The notes below the pieces were generated by a model. The model did not search any database. It saw only the letters and a program-made list of their open reading frames with translations, and was not told the origin of the DNA. A program made the position numbers and the translations under genes. Below, one piece after another: positions 28,679 through 37,791 of a DNA stretch of 55,678 nt. Source of the stretch: CAWKAO01 sp963847665. GTDB taxonomy: Bacteria; Actinomycetota; Humimicrobiia; Humimicrobiales; Humimicrobiaceae. Position 1 is the first letter of the stretch; every line of letters starts with the position of its first letter. Location: positions 1 to 55,678 of the forward strand of contig CAWKAO010000006.1 of NCBI GenBank assembly GCA_963847665.1. The letters are read 5' to 3'.

Positions 28679-29818
28679 CTATTTCCTAAATGCGCTTTTT
28701 AAATTTGAGAACAATCCGGTGGTTCCATCACCGACCATCTCATTTCTTCCTTCAGCATATTTTTTTAATATGGCGATCTCACCCGCAGAAAGATTTGTAG
28801 GTATATTTACATTGATAATGATTATATGGTCCCCTCTTCGGGTCCCGTGTAAGGGTATAATTCCCTTTGACCTTAAAACGATCCTGGAATCCGGCTGTGT
28901 GCCTGGCTTTATTATAATGTCCTCTGGCCCGTCGAGTGTCTCTATTTCAAGATGGCTGCCGAGTGCTGCCTGGGCAAATGATATGTCCACCTGTGAGACT
29001 ACATCGTCATTGTCTCTTTTCAGTACAGGATGTGGTTTTACCCTTACAGTCAGGAGCAGGTCACCCTTTATTGAATCAAATCCCCTTGAGTTGCCCCTCC
29101 CGGAAAGTTTCAACCTGTCTCCATCACTGATACCTGCAGGAATATCTACAGTTATCTCTCTTTTACTGTGAATATACCCTGAACCGGAACAGTTCTTACA
29201 GGGATTTTTTACGACTTTTCCCTTGCCACCGCAGTTTATACAGATTGAAGTAGTTATAAGACTCCCGAGAAAAGTATTGCGGCTTGCCCTGACCTGTCCC
29301 GTCCCGTTGCATACACTGCAGGTTGCTATGTCATCGACATTGGCAGCACCGGTCCCCTGGCATTTATCACATTCGATATCAACTTTATAGCTGATCTCTT
29401 TTTTCAAGCCAAATGCAGCATCCTTGAACTCTATTGTCGTTTCAAGAGCAATATCTGAACCGCGGCTCCTGTTCCTTGATCCTCTTCCTGACCCGAATCC
29501 TCCGCCAAAAGAATTGCCGAAAAACATGTCAAATATATCCCCGAATCCAAATTCACTGAAAACGCTGTCAAAATTAATACCATCAAAAGGGTTTCCACTG
29601 AAACCATATGAATCATACTGTCTTCTTTTTTCTTCATTACTTAGAACTGCATAGGCTTCGGATATCTCCTTGAATCTATCTTCTGCTTCAGGATCCCCAT
29701 TATTTACATCAGGGTGATACTGTCTTGCAAGCTTCCTGTATGAAGTTTTTATTTCGGTGACACTGCATTCTTTTGTAAGTCCGAGCACTTCATAATAATC
29801 TCTTTTATTTCTGGCCAT
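28679..29818 (-). CDS. dnaJ: Chaperone DnaJ
   Basis: Hsp40 co-chaperone of DnaK, 379 residues. The J domain at residues 5-70 holds the HPD motif (YHPDVN). A Gly/Phe-rich linker (GGGFGSGRGSRNRSRG region) follows, then four CxxCxGxG zinc motifs between about 150 and 215 (CDKCQGTG, CSVCNGTG, CINCGGKG, CKNCSGSG), and the substrate-binding C-terminal domains. It lies 23 bp after hrcA and should share its heat-shock control. No dnaK or grpE lies here, the hrcA-dnaJ2 arrangement known from actinobacteria. Confidence 0.97.
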   Translation of the reverse strand: MARNKRDYYEVLGLTKECSVTEIKTSYRKLARQYHPDVNNGDPEAEDRFKEISEAYAVLSNEEKRRQYDSYGFSGNPFDGINFDSVFSEFGFGDIFDMFFGNSFGGGFGSGRGSRNRSRGSDIALETTIEFKDAAFGLKKEISYKVDIECDKCQGTGAANVDDIATCSVCNGTGQVRASRNTFLGSLITTSICINCGGKGKVVKNPCKNCSGSGYIHSKREITVDIPAGISDGDRLKLSGRGNSRGFDSIKGDLLLTVRVKPHPVLKRDNDDVVSQVDISFAQAALGSHLEIETLDGPEDIIIKPGTQPDSRIVLRSKGIIPLHGTRRGDHIIIINVNIPTNLSAGEIAILKKYAEGRNEMVGDGTTGLFSNLKSAFRK

Positions 29819-29841
29819 TTTTATTCACCTTTAACTGCTCC

Positions 29842-30882
29842 TCATGTCCTGGTACTGAATACCTCCATAAGGTTTTCGACAAACTTATTTATTATACCTA
29901 TAACTTTATAATAGTCCATTCTTTTTGGTCCGAGTATACCGACTGCACCTGTAGAATTTTCATAGATCTTATATTTTGATGCAACAAGGCTCAGGTCATC
30001 CGGTCCATCTTCAAATATCTCTGAACCTATCTTTACAATAAAATCTTCATTGTCTTCAAAATCTGAAAGAAGATTCATAAGCAAATATTCATTTTCTATT
30101 ACATTTAATATGCTTTGCATCTTTCTTATATCATAAAAATCAGGTTGGTTAAGCACAGAAGCAGCGCCATGTATATAGAGCCTGTTGTAGACAAGAGCCT
30201 CCTGTGCACATACCGATATAATACCGATTATTTTTTTTATAAGTGGTATCAGGTGAGAATCACTTTCAGTCACCCTGATGTCTTTATAATCGATGCTTGT
30301 AATATTCTTTCCCTTAAGAGCAATATTAAGTATATTGGAAACGCTCTGAAAATCCAGATTATTATAAGAGCCTTCAACTACAAATTGTCTTTTAAATACC
30401 CTCCCCGTGTCAGTTATAAGGACAAGCATCATATTGCCGCCATCAAATCTTAAAATTTCAAGATGCCTGAAACTGCTCTGACTTATTGCTGGTGCTATTA
30501 TAAGTGAAAGGTAATTTGTGATCTCAGCAAGCTGCTTTGATGATTGGGCAAGTATCGATTCTATCTCCATATCTTTACTGACTTTCAAGGTTATTTTTGG
30601 AGTGTCTGTTGTATCTGAAGAACCGATCATTTTTTTGTTTTTGATAAAACTTTCAACAAAAAATTTATAACCCTTATCAGAAGGCACTCTTCCGGATGAA
30701 GTATGTGGATGTGTCAGGTACCCCATGTCTTCAAGCTCAGCCATTTCCTTTCTGATAGTAGCTGGACTGAGCTGAAAATCAGGGCATGCTGCAACGCATT
30801 GTGAAGAGACCGGTTCAGCATTCCTGATAAACCTTATTGTTATTTCTCTTAATATTTCCCTTTTTCTTTCAGTAAGACTCAT
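29842..30882 (-). CDS. hrcA: Heat-shock repressor HrcA
   Basis: Transcription repressor that binds CIRCE operators and is released on heat stress when GroE is occupied. 346 residues from the ATG at 30882 (MSLTERKREILREI). The N-terminal winged helix includes LSPATIRKEMAELEDMGYL and HTSSGRVPSDKGYK, the strongest HrcA signatures. A GAF-like middle and the C-terminal GILGPKRMDYYKVIGII follow. A TTG at 30894 would add four residues and is less likely. A CIRCE-like site lies upstream, and a clear one precedes groES in this window. Confidence 0.96.
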   Translation of the reverse strand: MSLTERKREILREITIRFIRNAEPVSSQCVAACPDFQLSPATIRKEMAELEDMGYLTHPHTSSGRVPSDKGYKFFVESFIKNKKMIGSSDTTDTPKITLKVSKDMEIESILAQSSKQLAEITNYLSLIIAPAISQSSFRHLEILRFDGGNMMLVLITDTGRVFKRQFVVEGSYNNLDFQSVSNILNIALKGKNITSIDYKDIRVTESDSHLIPLIKKIIGIISVCAQEALVYNRLYIHGAASVLNQPDFYDIRKMQSILNVIENEYLLMNLLSDFEDNEDFIVKIGSEIFEDGPDDLSLVASKYKIYENSTGAVGILGPKRMDYYKVIGIINKFVENLMEVFSTRT

Positions 30883-30957
30883 CTTTAAAACCAAAAATAT
30901 AATAATTTAATTTTGCTAACAACATAAGCTTATGCTAATATTATCCTGTTGGGACAA

Positions 30958-30982
30958 TTAGCATTTGACTACAAATCGCTAA
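30958..30982. promoter_or_regulatory. CIRCE-like operator between hrcA and the thiamine operon
   Basis: TTAGC at 30958-30962 and GCTAA at 30978-30982 form the outer arms of an imperfect inverted repeat, 25 bp long rather than the 27 bp of CIRCE, just downstream of the hrcA -10. It also overlaps the -35 of the divergent thiamine promoter. Further GCTAA boxes and the 12-bp palindrome CATAAGCTTATG (30923-30934) lie nearby. Degenerate, so moderate support only. Confidence 0.45.
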
Positions 30983-30993
30983 TATATTATAAA
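30965..30993 (+). promoter_or_regulatory. Promoter of the TPP-riboswitch operon
   Basis: TTGACT (30965-30970), a 17-bp spacer, TATAAA (30988-30993), about 30 bp upstream of the riboswitch. Confidence 0.65.
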
Positions 30994-31014
30994 AGAAAAC
31001 TCTTTGAAAGTTAA
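30986..31014 (-). promoter_or_regulatory. hrcA operon promoter
   Basis: Minus strand TTAACT (31014-31009), a 17-bp spacer and TATAAT (30991-30986). Its -10 overlaps the -10 of the plus-strand thiamine promoter. The leader to the hrcA ATG is about 100 nt and contains the CIRCE-like repeat. Confidence 0.55.
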
Positions 31015-31021
31015 ATATTGA

Positions 31022-31110
31022 AATAGGGGGAGCTTTTAAAAGCTGAGAGGGCAGTGAGATAACTGTCGACCCAAATAACCTGATCTAGGTAATTCTAGCG
31101 TAGGGATATT
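31022..31110 (+). promoter_or_regulatory. TPP (THI-element) riboswitch
   Basis: Canonical thiamine-pyrophosphate aptamer. It contains GCTGAGAG, then GACCC, then ACCTGATCTAGGTAAT and CTAGCGTAGGGA, in the expected order and spacing. High TPP should fold it and lower expression of the downstream thiamine kinase and transporter through the terminator that follows at 31122-31173. Confidence 0.97.
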
Positions 31111-31121
31111 GTTTTTATAGT

Positions 31122-31173
31122 AAAAACTACCGATCCTTATGGTCCAATCAATCAGGTCAAGTCGGTAGTTTTT
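31122..31173 (+). terminator. Riboswitch-controlled terminator
   Basis: A 12-bp stem, AAAAACTACCGA (31122-31133) with TCGGTAGTTTTT (31162-31173), followed by CATTTTT. It sits between the TPP aptamer and the thiN start and is the probable expression platform. Confidence 0.85.
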
Positions 31174-31191
31174 CATTTTTATAGAGAATTT

Positions 31192-31872
31192 ATGATGAGT
31201 AAAAAAAAGGACAAAAAGAAAGCGCTTATAGTGGCAAACGGTGCAATACGGAAACCTGATCTTTTATCAAAAATCTTGAGGAAAGATTATGGTATTGATG
31301 AAAACTGCACAGTTGCCGCTGCTGATGGTGGAGTCAGGCATTGTCTATCTTTGAGATTTTTGCCTGATATCATTATCGGGGATATGGATAGCATAAATAT
31401 AAAAATACTGGAAAAATTCAAAAACGATACAAAAGAAATAAAGCTAATAAGCTCAAAGCCCCAGAAAGATGAAAGCGATACACAGATGGCTCTCGAACAT
31501 CTCATCCAGAAGGGGTTTGACCAAATAATCATTGCAGGTGCCCTTGGTGGTAGAATAGACCATAGTTTTGCAAATCTGGTATTGCTGTCATCGATCGATT
31601 ATGACGGAATAGACATCAGAATGGTCACTGAGGAAAGTGAGATATCGGTTATAAAAGGCACAACAAAAATATCAGGGGAAATAGGAAATACGATCTCACT
31701 GTTTTCTCTCAGTCCGTATACTTTCTTTATAAGTACGGCAGGCCTGAAATACAGGTTAAAAAATGAAAAATTACTTTTCAGCCCCGCAAGAGGCCTGAGC
31801 AATGAGTTTACCAGGACAAGTGCAACAATAAAAATCAGAGAGGGACAGCTGCTTGTTGTAAGGGAAAGATAA
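31192..31872 (+). CDS. thiN: Thiamine pyrophosphokinase
   Basis: Transfers pyrophosphate from ATP to thiamine, giving the cofactor TPP. 226 residues. The catalytic part has AAADGGVRH, DIIIGDMDS and KDESDTQMA, the aspartates of the thi_PPkinase family, then GALGGRIDHSFAN. The C-terminal thiamine-binding beta domain follows. First gene after the TPP riboswitch. Its TAA abuts the ATG of the permease gene, so expression is coupled. No de novo thiamine genes are present here, which suggests salvage. Confidence 0.93.
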   Translation: MMSKKKDKKKALIVANGAIRKPDLLSKILRKDYGIDENCTVAAADGGVRHCLSLRFLPDIIIGDMDSINIKILEKFKNDTKEIKLISSKPQKDESDTQMALEHLIQKGFDQIIIAGALGGRIDHSFANLVLLSSIDYDGIDIRMVTEESEISVIKGTTKISGEIGNTISLFSLSPYTFFISTAGLKYRLKNEKLLFSPARGLSNEFTRTSATIKIREGQLLVVRER

Positions 31873-32658
31873 ATGAATAATCGCTTAAAAAAGACCTTAT
31901 ATCCCATTATTTTTTTTGCAGTAATCTTACTGATATGGGAGGCCATTTCAAGGCTGGGTATGGTCCCTGCTTTTATTCTTCCGTCGCCCAGCATGATAAT
32001 TGTCAGCCTGGTAAAGAATATTTCCAATATGTCGGGGCATATTTTTGTCACTGCAGCAGAAGCATTGACAGGTTTTTCCATCTCGATAATACTTTCGGTC
32101 ATTATAGCTGTCACCATGGATTCAATTTCAGCATTCAAGAAGACTGTGTATCCTATCATCGTGATATCACAGACAATACCGATCATAATACTGGCTCCGC
32201 TTTTTGTGATATGGTTTGGTTATGGCTATATGCCGAAGATAATAATCGTAATATTGATCTGTTTTTTCCCTGTTACTATCAGTCTTCTCCAGAGCCTTAA
32301 TACTGTCGATAAGGAGCTCATAGATATGTTAAGATCGATGGGGGCAACCAGACTGCAATTATACAGGTTTGTCAAGATCCCTTCTTCCATGCCAGGTTTT
32401 TTTTCAGGGCTTAAAATAGCTGCGACATACAGCATAATGGGAGCGACCATAGGCGAGTGGGTAGGGGGTAAAAACGGCCTGGGTGTATATATGATAAGGG
32501 CAAAGCAGTCTTTTGCAACCGATAAGGTCTTTGCAGCAATACTGGTCATCGTCATATTGAGCATCCTGATACTCAGGATAATAGAACTGCTGGAAAAAAA
32601 ATATATACCCTGGATAAAATTACAGCAACAGGAGGTCTACATTGAGGAAAAAATTTAG
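31873..32658 (+). CDS. ThiX-type ABC transporter permease
   Basis: 261-residue inner-membrane permease of the SsuC/TauC/ThiX class with about six helices. The cytoplasmic loop EAA-like motif is near LRSMGATRLQLYRFVKIPSSMPGFFSGLK, quoted here only by its ends; it touches the ATPase subunit. By context under a TPP riboswitch it should import thiamine or a pyrimidine precursor such as formyl-aminopyrimidine or HMP. The ATG directly follows the thiN stop. It overlaps the binding-protein gene by 17 bases. Confidence 0.85.
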   Translation: MNNRLKKTLYPIIFFAVILLIWEAISRLGMVPAFILPSPSMIIVSLVKNISNMSGHIFVTAAEALTGFSISIILSVIIAVTMDSISAFKKTVYPIIVISQTIPIIILAPLFVIWFGYGYMPKIIIVILICFFPVTISLLQSLNTVDKELIDMLRSMGATRLQLYRFVKIPSSMPGFFSGLKIAATYSIMGATIGEWVGGKNGLGVYMIRAKQSFATDKVFAAILVIVILSILILRIIELLEKKYIPWIKLQQQEVYIEEKI

Positions 32659-33700
32659 AAAAACTAAATATAAATTCATTAAAAAGAGACCTGTCTTTAT
32701 TTCCATACTGGTTTTTTTATCAATATCAGTATTTATACTACTGATGATGTCGATCGGCTGCGGGACTATTGCTTCAGAAGATCCTGGGGGAATAAAGCTT
32801 AAAAAAATAACAGTAATACTGGATTGGGTCCCAAATACCAACCATACCGGTGTGTATGTTGCAAGAGAGAATGGATATTACGACGAAGAGGGCCTCGAGG
32901 TGGAGATAATCCAGCCTTCCGAAGGGGGAAGCGCAGATCTTATCGCTGCAGGTAAGGGTGATTTTGGATTCAGCTACCAGGAACAGGTGACATATGCAAG
33001 GACTGCTGCTGAACCACTGCCGGTTGTGGTTATTGCCGCTGTTATCCAGCACAATACCTCCGGTTTTGCCTCACCTGCTGGTAAAAATATAAAGTCGCCA
33101 GCAGATTTTGAAGGCAAAAAATATGGCGGATGGGGATCCCCTATGGAAGAGGCTATGCTTAAAGGATTGATGGAAAAATATGGCGCAGATTTCGAGAAGG
33201 TAGAGATAGTCAATATCGGCGCATCTGATTTTTTTACAAGCGTATCGAAAGATGTCGATTTTGCCTGGATATTTTATGGATGGGATGGGGTCGCAGCAGA
33301 AATCAAAGATTTTCCACTTGATTTTTTATTGCTCCAGGATCTTGACCCAAGACTGGATTTTTATACTCCTGTCCTTATTGCCAGCGAGGCTACTATAATG
33401 GATGAGCCGCGGCTTGTAAAAAGTTTTCTTGCTGCTACTGAAAAAGGTTATTTATATTCAATTGAAAACCCCAAAAAAGCAGCAGAGATATTGACTGAAA
33501 ACGTGCCTGAGATCGACAGAGAACTGGCAATTGCCAGTCAGGAGTACCTGAGCACCAAGTATATAGATGATACTGGCAACTGGGGCTTTATGCAGGAAAA
33601 AATATGGACGAATTTTTCAGACTGGATGTATGAAAATGGCCTGCTCCCGGAAAGGCTTGATGCAGTAGCAGCATTTACAAATGATTTTTTACAGGATTAA
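32642..33700 (+). CDS. ThiY/NMT1-type substrate-binding lipoprotein
   Basis: 352-residue periplasmic/extracellular solute-binding protein of the NMT1/THI5-like family, which binds thiamine pyrimidine precursors. A basic N-terminus and a hydrophobic helix lead to the lipobox MSIGC near residue 40. The mature part has LDWVPNTNHTGVYVA, typical of ThiY/SsuA-like proteins, then KYGGWGSPMEEA. The start is TTG at 32642 with AGGAGG seven bases before it; no ATG fits. Works with the flanking permease and ATPase. Confidence 0.88.
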   Translation: MRKKFRKTKYKFIKKRPVFISILVFLSISVFILLMMSIGCGTIASEDPGGIKLKKITVILDWVPNTNHTGVYVARENGYYDEEGLEVEIIQPSEGGSADLIAAGKGDFGFSYQEQVTYARTAAEPLPVVVIAAVIQHNTSGFASPAGKNIKSPADFEGKKYGGWGSPMEEAMLKGLMEKYGADFEKVEIVNIGASDFFTSVSKDVDFAWIFYGWDGVAAEIKDFPLDFLLLQDLDPRLDFYTPVLIASEATIMDEPRLVKSFLAATEKGYLYSIENPKKAAEILTENVPEIDRELAIASQEYLSTKYIDDTGNWGFMQEKIWTNFSDWMYENGLLPERLDAVAAFTNDFLQD

Positions 33701-33707
33701 ATTTGCT

Positions 33708-34453
33708 ATGGACAAGATAGAGAAACTTATAAGTGTCAGGAATATCAAAAAGAGTTTTGGCAGACTTCATACACTGGAGGATGTATCACTTGATCTTTAC
33801 AAAAACCAGTTTGTGTCGATACTGGGACCAAGCGGTTGTGGTAAAAGCACGCTTTTTGATATTATTTCAGGACTTGAGGTACCAGATGTTGGTACAGTCT
33901 TTATCGACGGATTGGATTATAATGGCAGGACTGGCAGGGTAAGTTATATGCATCAGAAGGACCTGCTTTTTCCCTGGAATAATATACTTGATAATGTCTC
34001 ACTTCCCTTACGCATTAAAGGCATAAAAAAAAGGATGCACGCTCTGAAGCGGCTAACCATTTTGCTGATTTCGGGCTCGAAGGTTTTGAAGACAATTATC
34101 CGGTACAGCTTTCCGGCGGTATGAGGCAGAGAGCCGCCCTTTTAAGGACCTACCTTTTCTCAGAAGATATAATGCTTTTAGATGAACCTTTTGGAAGCCT
34201 CGATGCTATCACGAGAAGAAAAATGCAGGTTTGGCTGCTGGAGATATGGAAAAAAATTGGAGCCTCGATCCTTTTTATAACACATGATATTGACGAAGCC
34301 ATTTTTTTATCAGACCGTATTTATCTTCTTTCAAAAAGGCCCGCAAGCGTAAGGGAAATATTTGATATTGGCATAAAAAGGCCAAGGGATGAATGGACCT
34401 TCACATCTGCAGGATTTAATAAGATCAAGCAGGAAATAATCGGCCTCTTATAA
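33708..34453 (+). pseudogene. ThiZ-type ABC transporter ATPase with an internal frameshift
   Basis: ATPase subunit of the thiamine-precursor transporter. The first frame (ATG 33708, stop 34122-34124) carries the Walker A GPSGCGKST and the Q-loop MHQKDLLFPW. The second frame supplies LSGGMRQRAALLRT, Walker B IMLLDEPFGSLDA and the switch His (FITHDIDEA). Continuity requires a -1 shift at the A8 run 34025-34032, in GIKK; reading one extra A gives KKDARSEAANHF, exactly the expected helical domain. This may be a true mutation, a sequence error in a homopolymer, or slippage that still yields some full-length protein. All motifs are otherwise intact. Confidence 0.85.
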
Positions 34454-34461
34454 AAAATCAT

Positions 34462-35464
34462 TTACCTGTTATTTTTTGAGTCAAGCCTTATATGATCAAG
34501 ATCGCACTGATGCGGGTGGCCAGCCATTTCTTCGGTCTCGAACTGGATTATTGGATGGACTATATTATATTTCTGGTCTAAAAAAATATTTATATCGTCA
34601 AGTACCTTTCGGGTACCTGCTGATATTCATCTCATCTATTACAATATGAGCTGTCATGCAATACATCCCTGTTGTTATTTCCCAGACATGGATGTCATGA
34701 AGTGAATTTACATTTTCAATGTTAAGTACAAGCTCATTTTTCAATTTATCTGTATTTATACCCTTTGGTGTTGACTCCATCAGGATCCTTACCGAGTCCC
34801 TAATGAGTGAGACCGACCATATGAGAATAAGTACAGCGATCAAAATAGATAAAATAGGGTCTATTATGTAAAAGCCGGTAAAATAAATGATAATTGCTCC
34901 GATCACCACTCCTACTGATGAAGCAGTATCTCCGATCATATGAATAAAAGCGCTTCTTATGTTTAAACTTGACCTGCTGGCTTTCCACAATAAAAAGGCT
35001 GTTGCCAGATTGACAGCAAGCCCAATAACCGCGACTATTATCATCTCGGTCTCAGAAATAGGTACAGGGTTTATTATTCTTTTATATGCCTCCCATAATA
35101 TGAATCCCGTTATGACAAGAAGAGTGATCCCGTTAAAGAGAGCAGCAATTATTTCTGCCCTGTAGAAACCAAAACTTTTTTCTCTGGTCGGTGGCCTGCA
35201 TGCATATAGAATCGCTAAAAAGCTTACGAGAAGTGCAAAAGAATGAGTGAGCATATGGCCTGCATCACTCAGCAACGCAAGGCTACCCGAAAGTATACCG
35301 CCCACCACTTCCCCTATCATCATAATGCCAGTCAGTATTATTGATATGAGAAGTCTCTTTCTCTCATAGGACCTGAACGAGTGATCATGCTCATGGGAAG
35401 TGGCAGCATCTCCATCATGTGAATGTGAATTTATATTATCGCTGATCCCATGTTTATGCTCCAT
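34462..35464 (-). pseudogene. Cation diffusion facilitator (CzcD/ZitB-like), 3' frameshift
   Basis: Zn2+/Co2+/Cd2+-H+ antiporter of the inner membrane. A His-rich N-terminus (HSHDGDAATSHEHDHS) is followed by six helices with the metal-site pair SDAGHMLTHS near residue 70 and HMIGDTASSVGV near 175, and a cytoplasmic C-terminal domain. The frame stops at 34598, but the next frame continues the domain (VLDDINIFLDQKYNI, then PHQCDLDH) to a TAA at 34462-34464. A single extra base near 34605-34622 explains this. The truncated form would retain the membrane core, so it may still work. The start at 35464 follows a leaderless-type promoter. Confidence 0.85.
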
Positions 35465-35470
35465 GGAATA

Positions 35471-35499
35471 ATTATACATTTACATGATTTAAAGTCTAA
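35471..35499 (-). promoter_or_regulatory. Leaderless-type promoter of the CDF gene
   Basis: Minus strand TTAGAC (35499-35494), 17-bp spacer, TATAAT (35476-35471), then six bases and the ATG at 35464. The transcript would start at or beside the ATG. Confidence 0.55.
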
Positions 35500-35546
35500 T
35501 CTTAGATGATAGTTATAGTCTTGATATGATAAAATCCTTAAGACCA

Positions 35547-37790
35547 TTATTTTGGTTTTCTTATGGGAGCAAAGCTTAAGAGTATATGTTTCAGGCCGAT
35601 TTTTTCAAAAATGACATCCATCTCTACATCATCAGTCAATTTTTTTATTTTCAATACTTCACCCCTACCCCACATCTTATGCTCTATAATATCTCCGGGC
35701 GCCAGGTCTTTTTCAATTATCTGGCCATAGCCTTCTACATCAGCAGAACTGAACTGCCCGGATTTCTTATAATGCTGGTTTGTCTCATTCCATCCTGTGA
35801 CTTCCCTGAGGTTTTCGTCGTTTAAAAAACTTTGAGGGATCTCTTTAATAAATCTGGAGATCACTTTAAAACTGGTGTCTCCATAAATACTATGGCTGAG
35901 CGCTGAGGTAAGAAAAACTTTTTCTTTCGCCCTGGTCATCCCGACATAGCACAGCCTTCTTTCTTCTTCAAGTTCAGAGACACTGTTCATGCTCCTTGAA
36001 TGTGGAAAGATCCCTTCCTCCATTCCTATCATAAACACAACAGGAAATTCAAGCCCTTTGGCATTATGCAATGTCATAAGGATCACCGCATCTGTTGACT
36101 CATCATAATTATCTATATCAGTAAGAAGTGAGATCTCCTCAAGGAAACCCTGAAGCTTTACAAGGCCATTTGCCTCTTCTGGTCCTGCTGCAGGATCAAT
36201 ATCATTCAATGCCGCTGCATCAATTGCCTTTAATTCATATTCCCTGGTCACAGTGAGCAGTTCCTTCAAATTTTCTATCCTGTTCTGGGCCTCAATTGTG
36301 TTTTCGAGTTCAAGTTGCTTCATGTAACCAGTGTCGTCCCAGATTTTTTTCAGCATTTCTTCTACACCATGGCCTACAGAAAAATCCCTGAATTTACTGA
36401 GCAACTCTATAAACTTGTTTATTCTTTCCTTCACCGGTCTGCCAAGTGCCGGTATCTCATCAACCATGTAAAAAGCTTCTATAAAAGTCTTTTTGTTCCT
36501 GACAGCAAATTTTTCAACTGTAGCAATAGTAGTCTTTCCTATCTTTCTCCCGGGGACATTGATTATCCTCAGCAGGCTTATAAGGTCTTTTGAATTAGAT
36601 ATCAGCTTTAAATAAGCAAGCATATCCTTGATCTCTTTCCTGTCATAAAACCTCAGACCGCCATATATCTGGTATGGTATGTTTTCCTTGATAAATATTT
36701 CTTCAACAGCTCTGGACTGAGCATTTGTCCTGTAAAATACTGCAAACTCCCTGTATTTCTTCTTATACTGCTCTTTTATTTGAAGGAGGTTACGGATTAT
36801 AAACCTTACTTCCTCTTTTTCATTTGATGCCATGTATTTGGAAATGAGCTCACCTTCCTGGTTTTTGGTCCACAACTTTTTGCTTTTTCTTTCTTCATTA
36901 TTACTGATCAGATGATTTGCAGCTTCTAATATGTTTTTTGTGGAGCGGTAATTCTGTTCAAGTTTTATTACTTGAGTATTTTCAAAATTCTTATCAAAAT
37001 TGATTATATTTCCTATTTCTGCTCCCCTCCAGCTGTAAATACTCTGGTCATCGTCACCGACAACATAAATATTTTTGTGCTTTCCTGAAAGCAGCAGGAT
37101 CAGTTCATTCTGGGCAAGATTTGTATCCTGAAATTCATCTACAAGTATATAGCGGAATTTCTGCTGGTATTTTTCTTTTACCTCCGGGTATAGCCTTAAA
37201 ATATCGACCACATACATGAGCAGGTCATCAAAATCAAGGGCATTTGCTTTTATAAGCTTGTGCTGGTAAAGCGAATAGACCTGACCTGTTATCTTTTCAT
37301 AATAATCTGAAGCTTCACGCTCATAACTCTCAGCATCTATCAGGCGGTTTTTTGCATCAGAAATAATAGAGCTCAGTACTCTTGGGGGAAATCTCTTATT
37401 GTCGAAATCCAGCTCAGATAGACATTTTGATAAAAGATTAAGCTGGTCAGCGCTATCATATATTACATAATTGGCCGGCAGTCCCAGATGGTGGATCTCA
37501 TAACGCAGGATCCTTGCACAAAAGGAATGAAATGTGCTTACCCACATTGCCTCTCCTATTCTGCCGACAAGTTCGATCACTCTTTTTTTCATCTCCCTTG
37601 CTGCTTTATTTGTGAAAGTAATAGCAAGTATACTGAAAGGGTCAGCACCTATTTCCTTGATAAGATAGGCTATTTTATATGTAAGAACCCTGGTCTTTCC
37701 ACTTCCAGCACCGGCGATCACAAGTAAGGGATTGGATATGCTTTTGACTGCTTTTAATTGTTCCGGGTTTAGATGCTTTTCAAATTCCAA
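35547..37790 (-). CDS. pcrA: ATP-dependent DNA helicase PcrA/UvrD
   Basis: Superfamily 1 3'-5' helicase for nucleotide-excision repair and removal of RecA filaments. About 747 residues. HLNPEQLKAV (Q motif) is followed by Walker A GAGSGKTR, then VDEFQDTN (motif II), GDDDQSIYSWRGA (motif III), EQNYRST (motif IV), LMTLHNAKGLEF (motif V) and VGMTRAKEK (motif VI). I favour the TTG at 37790, one base after the aroF stop, because family homology begins there; an ATG at 37850 lies inside aroF and would add 20 residues. The C-terminal region with DIIEHKMWGRGEV is the PcrA-type Tudor-like domain. Confidence 0.95.
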   Translation of the reverse strand: MEFEKHLNPEQLKAVKSISNPLLVIAGAGSGKTRVLTYKIAYLIKEIGADPFSILAITFTNKAAREMKKRVIELVGRIGEAMWVSTFHSFCARILRYEIHHLGLPANYVIYDSADQLNLLSKCLSELDFDNKRFPPRVLSSIISDAKNRLIDAESYEREASDYYEKITGQVYSLYQHKLIKANALDFDDLLMYVVDILRLYPEVKEKYQQKFRYILVDEFQDTNLAQNELILLLSGKHKNIYVVGDDDQSIYSWRGAEIGNIINFDKNFENTQVIKLEQNYRSTKNILEAANHLISNNEERKSKKLWTKNQEGELISKYMASNEKEEVRFIIRNLLQIKEQYKKKYREFAVFYRTNAQSRAVEEIFIKENIPYQIYGGLRFYDRKEIKDMLAYLKLISNSKDLISLLRIINVPGRKIGKTTIATVEKFAVRNKKTFIEAFYMVDEIPALGRPVKERINKFIELLSKFRDFSVGHGVEEMLKKIWDDTGYMKQLELENTIEAQNRIENLKELLTVTREYELKAIDAAALNDIDPAAGPEEANGLVKLQGFLEEISLLTDIDNYDESTDAVILMTLHNAKGLEFPVVFMIGMEEGIFPHSRSMNSVSELEEERRLCYVGMTRAKEKVFLTSALSHSIYGDTSFKVISRFIKEIPQSFLNDENLREVTGWNETNQHYKKSGQFSSADVEGYGQIIEKDLAPGDIIEHKMWGRGEVLKIKKLTDDVEMDVIFEKIGLKHILLSFAPIRKPK

Positions 37791-37791
37791 G

